A DNA stretch of 37,397 bases from Prevotella sp. (GTDB lineage Bacteria; Bacteroidota; Bacteroidia; Bacteroidales; Bacteroidaceae): assembly GCA_017460765.1 (NCBI GenBank), contig JAFUAK010000251.1:1-37397 (forward strand), given 5' to 3'. Shown here piece after piece: positions 32,784 through 37,397 of the stretch. Below the pieces are notes generated by a model. That model had not been told where the DNA came from. It did no database searches and saw only the letters and a program-made list of their open reading frames with translations. Every line of letters begins with the position of its first letter. Position 1 is the stretch's first letter. The position numbers and the translations under genes were made by a program.

Positions 32784-34121
32784 ATGATTGACGACAATAA
32801 TAACATCCAGATCCTTGACTTCGGGGCACCGGAGAAGGAACACAGCATCATCAAGGTAGTAGGTGTCGGAGGAGGTGGCGGTAACGCTGTCAACCACATG
32901 TACCGCGAAGGCATACATGACGTAACCTTCGTGCTCTGCAACACTGATAACCAAGCACTAAATGACTCACCCGTCCCTGTCCACCTACAACTGGGCAAAG
33001 AAGGACTTGGTGCAGGTAACAAGCCAGAAAAAGCCCGTCAGGCTGCTGAGGAGAGCCTGGAAGATATCAAAAACATGTTCAACGATGGCACTCGCATGGC
33101 TTTCATCACCGCCGGTATGGGCGGTGGTACTGGCACAGGCGCAGCCCCAGTCATCGCCCGCGTCTCTAAGGAACTGGGCATCCTTACGGTGGGCATCGTC
33201 ACCATCCCCTTCCGCTTTGAGGGCGACCGCAAGATCGACCAGGCTCTCGACGGTGTCGAGGAGATGAACAAGCACGTCGATGCCCTGCTCGTCATCAATA
33301 ACGAGCGCCTACGTGAGATTTATCCCGAGTTGTCCGTGCTCGATGCCTTTGGTAAAGCCGATGACACCCTGAGCGTTGCAGCCAAGTCGATTGCTGAAAT
33401 CATTACCGTGCACGGTCTGATCAACCTCGACTTCAACGATGTGAAAACCGTTCTGAAAGACGGTGGCGTGGCCATCATGTCCACGGGCTACGGTGAGGGC
33501 GAGGGCCGCGTGAAGAAGGCCATCGACGACGCCCTGAACTCTCCGCTGCTCAACGACAACGATATCTTCAACTCGAAAAAGATCCTACTCAGTATCTCGT
33601 TTGCCGGCTCTAAGGACGGACAATCGTCACTGATGATGGAAGAGATGAATGATGTGAACGACTTTATGGCCAAGTTCGGCAATGACTTCGAGATCAAGTG
33701 GGGTCTTGCCACTGATCCCGATTTGGGCAAGAAAGTGAAGGTCACCATCCTTGCCACGGGCTTCGGCATTGAGCACGTCGACGGCATGAACGGGCACCTT
33801 AAGAAACACAGCCAGGAGGACATCAACCGCATTGCCGCAGAACAGGAGAAGGCTGCCGAACGACAAGACCGCCGTAACCGCTACTATGGCGGTGAAGGAG
33901 CCACAAAGCGTTACAAGCGTCGTCCTAATATATATTTGTTCCGCCCTGAGGACCTCGACAACGATGATGTCATCTCCGCTGTGGAGCAGACCCCGACCTA
34001 TAAGCGCACCCGTGAGATTCTTGACAGCATCAATACACAGGCAAGCGGCGAAACTTATGATGCAGACGAAGCCCCTGCCACTCCCCAAGAACCACTACAG
34101 GGCACCATCAAATTCGCTTAG
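32784..34121 (+). CDS. ftsZ: Cell division protein FtsZ
   Basis: A 445-residue tubulin-like GTPase forming the Z ring. The GTP-binding motif GGGTGTG is at 113-119 in AGMGGGTGTGAAPVIA; the NxDxxD-type T7 loop, NLDFNDVKTVL, and the core up to about residue 330 are standard. A basic/polar linker (QEKAAERQDRRNRYYGG, YKRRPNIYLFRPEDLD) leads to a tail ending in QGTIKFA. I do not see the usual (D/E)IPxFLR peptide that binds FtsA in Proteobacteria. The stop overlaps the convergent recO stop by 4 bases. Confidence 0.96.
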   Translation: MIDDNNNIQILDFGAPEKEHSIIKVVGVGGGGGNAVNHMYREGIHDVTFVLCNTDNQALNDSPVPVHLQLGKEGLGAGNKPEKARQAAEESLEDIKNMFNDGTRMAFITAGMGGGTGTGAAPVIARVSKELGILTVGIVTIPFRFEGDRKIDQALDGVEEMNKHVDALLVINNERLREIYPELSVLDAFGKADDTLSVAAKSIAEIITVHGLINLDFNDVKTVLKDGGVAIMSTGYGEGEGRVKKAIDDALNSPLLNDNDIFNSKKILLSISFAGSKDGQSSLMMEEMNDVNDFMAKFGNDFEIKWGLATDPDLGKKVKVTILATGFGIEHVDGMNGHLKKHSQEDINRIAAEQEKAAERQDRRNRYYGGEGATKRYKRRPNIYLFRPEDLDNDDVISAVEQTPTYKRTREILDSINTQASGETYDADEAPATPQEPLQGTIKFA

Positions 34122-34843
34122 GCATAAAGAGACTGTAATACTGCTACCGACTTCATCTCTGGGAAATCCGTGAGATGGAGTCGGTAATATATGAGTGCTA
34201 CCTCTAACAGGCGGTTACGTTCGTCGTGAGACATACGAAACAAATGCATCGTGGGAAAATCCATGCGCATCATCAACTGCACCTTTTCGGCTTCCTGCGG
34301 CTGAAGGAAGTCGCGATGCATGGGAGGAAAATTGCAGAAGACGCTTTCGCGGAGGTCGAAGTAATCACCAGGGACATAATCCTCCAGATTCGGATAGAAG
34401 CCCAGAAAGCGCGAAAGCCTCATCAGGAACACCAAGTGAAAATTCGCAAAACGATCGCCCTGCCCGTCAAGCCACTGAATCCCGTCAACCACATAGTCGA
34501 ACAGCGGCATGTTCTCTTGTTCAGATCGTAATGCATAATACAGAAACTCAGCGATAAAGAGTGATATAGCGAGTTTCCGAGGTTCGAAGGGAATCGAAGA
34601 GAAGGGATAAGCCAACCGCACGTCTTTCAGTTTCTGCAACTGCGCCTTTGGTCTCAGGTCGGTCTCAATCTCCAACATCGTCAGCGGCTGGAAGAACTGC
34701 TTCTTCACCTTTGCTTTGGCTGACTTGGGGATGCTGACGATAAACGACAATCGTCCATGACTACGGGTAAACATATCCACTATGATATGTGTTTCACCAT
34801 ACTTAATAGAGTGCAGTACTATTGCCTGCGTTTTCGTCAGCAT
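34118..34843 (-). CDS. recO: DNA repair protein RecO
   Basis: A 241-residue recombination mediator that helps RecR load RecA on SSB-coated DNA. The start MLTKTQAIVLHSIKYGETHIIV (shown only in part here) and the OB-fold portion FTRSHGRLSFIVSIPKSAKAK mark the family; the rest is helical. No zinc-binding cysteine set is visible. The ATG sits only 7 bases after a TAnnTTTG element, so the mRNA may have almost no leader. The gene ends inside the 3' end of ftsZ. Confidence 0.9.
   Translation of the reverse strand: MLTKTQAIVLHSIKYGETHIIVDMFTRSHGRLSFIVSIPKSAKAKVKKQFFQPLTMLEIETDLRPKAQLQKLKDVRLAYPFSSIPFEPRKLAISLFIAEFLYYALRSEQENMPLFDYVVDGIQWLDGQGDRFANFHLVFLMRLSRFLGFYPNLEDYVPGDYFDLRESVFCNFPPMHRDFLQPQEAEKVQLMMRMDFPTMHLFRMSHDERNRLLEVALIYYRLHLTDFPEMKSVAVLQSLYA
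34145..34186 (+). terminator. 15-bp hairpin after ftsZ, inside recO coding sequence
   Basis: On the plus-strand RNA, TACCGACTTCATCTC (34145-34159) pairs with GAGATGGAGTCGGTA (34172-34186) over 15 positions, one a U-G pair, with a 12-base loop. It begins 24 bases after the ftsZ stop. No T run follows, so it may protect or end the dcw mRNA in another way. The same bases encode the last residues of RecO. Confidence 0.5.
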
Positions 34844-34850
34844 ACGCCTG

Positions 34851-34858
34851 CAAAAGTA
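34851..34858 (-). promoter_or_regulatory. -7 promoter element of recO
   Basis: The minus strand reads TACTTTTG, with only 7 bases to the recO ATG. The expected start of transcription would fall within a few bases of the start codon. Confidence 0.5.
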
Positions 34859-34965
34859 CGAAAAAGGTTCGAGGATTAATAGGTAAAAAACGAGATTTAA
34901 GGTTAAAAAAGGTTAACCAATAGGTAAAACTCAAATCTCAAACCCCAAATCTCAAAATAAATATG

Positions 34966-34973
34966 TACCTTTG
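34966..34973 (+). promoter_or_regulatory. -7 promoter element of tRNA-Glu (and probably rpsT)
   Basis: TACCTTTG, 20 bases before the tRNA 5' end. Just upstream AAATCTCAAA occurs twice (near 34933 and 34948), following copies of AGGTTAA and TAGGTAAAA; their role is unknown. Confidence 0.65.
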
Positions 34974-34992
34974 CACCCGCATTTTGCGAAAT

Positions 34993-35064
34993 GGTCCCTT
35001 CGTCTATCGGTTAGGACGAGAGATTTTCATTCTCTAAAGAGGAGTTCGACTCTCCTAGGGACTA
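34993..35064 (+). tRNA. tRNA-Glu (anticodon TTC)
   Basis: A 72-base cloverleaf: acceptor GGTCCCT/AGGGACT with a G-U first pair, anticodon stem AGAGA/TCTCT, loop TTTTCAT with anticodon TTC at 35026-35028, T arm with TTCGACT, discriminator A, CCA not encoded. It is upstream of rpsT in the same direction and may be cut from a longer transcript that includes the S20 mRNA. Confidence 0.96.
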
Positions 35065-35074
35065 CAAATTAAAT

Positions 35075-35150
35075 CCGCCATCTGCACAGCCAAGTGCTAC
35101 CGGCAACGGGATAAGGTGACGGAAGCCCCACAAAGGGCTGCCCAGGGCGG
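35075..35150 (+). ncRNA. GC-rich, possibly structured leader between tRNA-Glu and rpsT
   Basis: In an otherwise AT-rich spacer this stretch is GC-rich and self-complementary. CCGCC (35075-35079) can pair with GGCGG (35146-35150), enclosing a hairpin AGCCC (35124-35128) / GGGCT (35135-35139) with loop CACAAA. No reading frame is credible. It could be an S20 autoregulatory leader, a processing signal between tRNA and mRNA, or a small RNA. I do not recognise a known family. Confidence 0.4.
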
Positions 35151-35208
35151 CTGGAAGGCATAAGACCCACAGGCTTTAACATTAATCATTTAAACATTAA
35201 ACAAAAAA

Positions 35209-35463
35209 ATGGCAAACCACAAATCATCCGTGAAGAGAATCCGCCAGACTGAGAAGAGGGCGCTTCACAACCACTACTACGCAAAGACAATGCGTAACGC
35301 TGTGCGCAAACTGCGCGCTATGACCAACAAGGAAGAGGCTGTTGCCCTGTACCCCAAGGTGCAGAAGATGCTGGACAAATTGGCTAAGACCAATATCATC
35401 CACAAGAACAAGGCCGCAAACTTGAAGTCAAGCCTCGCACAGCATGTCAATAAATTGGGATAA
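35209..35463 (+). CDS. rpsT: 30S ribosomal protein S20
   Basis: An 84-residue basic helical protein binding 16S r[20 protein letters not shown] at the N-terminus and [18 protein letters not shown] at the C-terminus are characteristic of S20, and the length is standard. A strong terminator follows 24 bases after the stop. The upstream spacer of 144 bases holds a possible structured leader. Confidence 0.97.
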   Translation: MANHKSSVKRIRQTEKRALHNHYYAKTMRNAVRKLRAMTNKEEAVALYPKVQKMLDKLAKTNIIHKNKAANLKSSLAQHVNKLG

Positions 35464-35486
35464 TCCTAACCCAACATAATGACAAC

Positions 35487-35520
35487 AACCGCAATCCTTT
35501 CAGGTTGCGGTTTCTTTTTG
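35487..35520 (+). terminator. Intrinsic terminator after rpsT
   Basis: AACCGCAA (35487-35494) and TTGCGGTT (35505-35512) form an 8-base-pair stem extended inward by CCT/AGG, followed by TCTTTTTG. Confidence 0.88.
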
Positions 35521-35531
35521 TAGTTTTTTAG

Positions 35532-35560
35532 CAGATAAACTATGTTTATCTGACTTTTTT
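35532..35560 (+). promoter_or_regulatory. Perfect inverted repeat upstream of gyrB (second terminator or operator)
   Basis: CAGATAAAC (35532-35540), TAT, GTTTATCTG (35544-35552) form a perfect 9-base-pair inverted repeat followed by A, C and eight T. It resembles a second, weak terminator, yet it also covers the -33 region of the gyrB promoter, so a protein-binding or supercoiling-sensitive site is possible. Confidence 0.5.
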
Positions 35561-35564
35561 TTCG

Positions 35565-35572
35565 TACCTTTG
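35565..35572 (+). promoter_or_regulatory. -7 promoter element of gyrB
   Basis: TACCTTTG, 25 bases before the gyrB ATG. Confidence 0.7.
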
Positions 35573-35597
35573 CAACCAATTAGCAAAACAGAAGAAA

Positions 35598-37397
35598 ATG
35601 ACAGAAGAACAACTGAACCAAGAACAGAACTATTCCGCGAGCAATATTCAGGTGCTCGAAGGACTGGAAGCCGTACGTAAGCGCCCTGCAATGTACATCG
35701 GTGACATCAGCGAGAAGGGTCTTCATCATCTGGTCAACGAGACCGTCGACAACTCCATCGACGAGGCAATGGCCGGTTATTGCACGCATATAGAAGTAAC
35801 GATTAACGAAGATAATAGTATCACCGTACAGGACAACGGTCGCGGTATCCCCGTCGATGAGCACGAGAAGATGCACAAGAGTGCCCTTGAGGTCGTCATG
35901 ACGGTGCTCCATGCTGGTGGTAAGTTCGACAAGGGCTCCTACAAGGTGTCCGGTGGTCTCCACGGCGTGGGTGTATCGTGTGTGAACGCCCTTTCCACCC
36001 ACATGCTCTCGCAGGTGTTCCGCAACGGCCATATCTACCAGCAGGAATACGAGAAGGGCAAGCCCCTCTACGACGTGAAGATCGTGGGCGACACCGACCT
36101 CACGGGTACCCGCCAGCAGTTTTGGCCCGATGCCACCATCTTCACCACGACGGAATACAAGTACGACATCATCGCCCGCCGCATGCGCGAGTTGGCCTAC
36201 CTGAATGCTGGCATCACCATCACCCTCAAGGACATGCGCCCCGACGAGGAAGGAAACCTGAAGGAAGAGGTGTTCCACGCCAAGGACGGTCTGAAGGAGT
36301 TCGTACGCTACGTGGATCGTCACCGCACCCACCTCTTCGACGACGTCATCTATCTGAAGACCGAGAAGCAGGGCGTACCCATTGAGGTGGCCGTGATGTA
36401 CAACACCGACTATACGGAGAACATACACTCCTACGTGAATAATATCAACACCATCGAGGGCGGTACCCACCTCGTGGGCTTCCGCATGGCTCTGACGCGT
36501 ACGCTGAAGAAATACGCCGATGCCGACCCGCAGATCTCCAAGCAGATCGAGAAGGCGAAGATCGAGATTGCCGGTGAGGACTTCCGCGAAGGTCTCTCCG
36601 CCGTAATCAGCATCAAGGTGGCAGAACCGCAGTTCGAGGGTCAGACGAAGACCAAACTCGGCAACAGCGAGGTGGCTGGAGCCGTGCAGCAGGCCGTTGG
36701 CGAGGCCCTGACGAACTACTTAGAGGAACACCCGAAAGAGGCCAAACTGATCTGCGACAAGGTCGTTCTCGCCGCCACCGCACGTATCGCCGCCCGCAAG
36801 GCCCGTGAGAGCGTGCAGCGCAAGAACCCGATGACGGGTGGCGGACTGCCTGGCAAACTGGCCGACTGCTCGAATAAGGATCCGAAGGACTGCGAGATCT
36901 TCCTCGTCGAGGGTGACTCCGCAGGCGGCTCCGCCAAGCAGGGTCGTGACCGTCACTTCCAGGCCATCCTGCCCTTACGCGGTAAGATTCTGAACGTGGA
37001 GAAGGTACAGTGGCACCGCGTCTTCGAGGCCGAGTCGGTGATGAACATCATCCAGTCGATCGGCGTGCGCTTCGGTGTCGAGGGAGAAGGCGACCGCGAG
37101 GCCAACATCGACAAACTGCGCTACGACAAGATCATCATCATGACCGATGCCGACGTCGATGGCTCGCACATCGACACGCTGATCATGACGCTCTTCTACC
37201 GCTTCATGCCGCAGGTGATCCAGGGTGGCCACCTCTACATCGCCACCCCGCCGCTCTATAAGTGCACCTACAAGAAGCAGTCGGAGTACTGCTACACCGA
37301 GCAGCAGCGCCAGGCCTTCATCGACAAGTACGTGGCCGGCAACGATGCCGACAAAGCGCTGCACACCCAGCGCTACAAAGGTCTGGGCGAGATGAAC
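35598..37397 (+). CDS. gyrB: DNA gyrase subunit B (3' part outside window)
   Basis: The first 600 codons are present with no stop before the window end, so the gene is partial. The GHKL ATPase domain shows ETVDNSIDEAMAG, DNGRGIPVD and GLHGVGVSCVNAL; the Toprim domain shows EIFLVEGDSAGGSAKQGRD, PLRGKILNVEK and DADVDGSHI. With GyrA it introduces negative supercoils using ATP. The start MTEEQLNQEQNYSASNIQVLEGLEAVRKRP (only its first part quoted as family match: NIQVLEGLEAVRKRP) is preceded by a promoter element and two terminator-like hairpins. Confidence 0.97.
   Translation, partial: MTEEQLNQEQNYSASNIQVLEGLEAVRKRPAMYIGDISEKGLHHLVNETVDNSIDEAMAGYCTHIEVTINEDNSITVQDNGRGIPVDEHEKMHKSALEVVMTVLHAGGKFDKGSYKVSGGLHGVGVSCVNALSTHMLSQVFRNGHIYQQEYEKGKPLYDVKIVGDTDLTGTRQQFWPDATIFTTTEYKYDIIARRMRELAYLNAGITITLKDMRPDEEGNLKEEVFHAKDGLKEFVRYVDRHRTHLFDDVIYLKTEKQGVPIEVAVMYNTDYTENIHSYVNNINTIEGGTHLVGFRMALTRTLKKYADADPQISKQIEKAKIEIAGEDFREGLSAVISIKVAEPQFEGQTKTKLGNSEVAGAVQQAVGEALTNYLEEHPKEAKLICDKVVLAATARIAARKARESVQRKNPMTGGGLPGKLADCSNKDPKDCEIFLVEGDSAGGSAKQGRDRHFQAILPLRGKILNVEKVQWHRVFEAESVMNIIQSIGVRFGVEGEGDREANIDKLRYDKIIIMTDADVDGSHIDTLIMTLFYRFMPQVIQGGHLYIATPPLYKCTYKKQSEYCYTEQQRQAFIDKYVAGNDADKALHTQRYKGLGEMN

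Overview
The window reads as a chromosomal segment of a Bacteroidota bacterium, most likely a Prevotella/Bacteroides relative. The signs are many copies of the Bacteroidota -7 promoter element TAnnTTTG at sensible distances before genes, leaders without obvious Shine-Dalgarno sites, a division/cell-wall (dcw) cluster of the Bacteroidota type with a PASTA-tailed PBP and no murF, a glsA-glsB pair for glycine lipids, DUF3836 and DUF3737 proteins, and the order tRNA-Glu, rpsT, gyrB. No species can be named from sequence alone.

Bases 1-2226 look like the end of an integrated element: about 840 bases without a credible gene but dense in ACATGT palindromes and direct repeats, then a tyrosine recombinase gene (843-2018, minus) whose 5' end faces the 3' end of a tRNA-Arg(CCT) gene (2227-2298, minus). 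Repeats of TTTCTTTTATTTTC between integrase and tRNA are candidate recombinase-binding sites. The rest of the element would lie outside the window, to the left.

Bases 2360-9890 hold accessory metabolism: a secreted GH28-like enzyme divergent from a histidine acid phosphatase (MINPP/phytase type) and a secreted GH43-type enzyme, then a MalY/PatB C-S lyase, a DUF3737 beta-helix protein and a small secreted DUF3836 protein. Heptamer repeats occur inside the lyase gene and at its start.

Bases 9930-16430 hold two signalling units. A histidine kinase and OmpR-type regulator run rightward. Facing them is a tightly packed five-gene operon: three lipoproteins (two of them paralogous), an ECF sigma factor, and a protein that joins a short cytoplasmic segment, one inner-membrane helix, a Pro/Glu/Lys linker and a beta-barrel-like domain. 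This operon is the best candidate in the window for a little-described system.

Bases 16523-18380 carry glsB and glsA (glycine lipid acyltransferases). Divergent from them is the dcw cluster: mraZ, rsmH, an ftsL-like gene, ftsI, murE, mraY, murD, ftsW, murG, murC, ftsQ, ftsA, ftsZ (18598-34121). mraZ is preceded by three G-rich repeats 10 bases apart that form a typical MraZ box. The products make the lipid II precursor (MurE, MraY, MurD, MurG, MurC), polymerise and crosslink it at the septum (FtsW, FtsI), and build the Z ring (FtsA, FtsZ, FtsQ, FtsL-like).

The right end holds recO (minus, sharing stop-codon bases with ftsZ), tRNA-Glu(TTC), a GC-rich, possibly structured spacer, rpsT with a clear terminator, and the first 600 codons of gyrB, which runs off the window.
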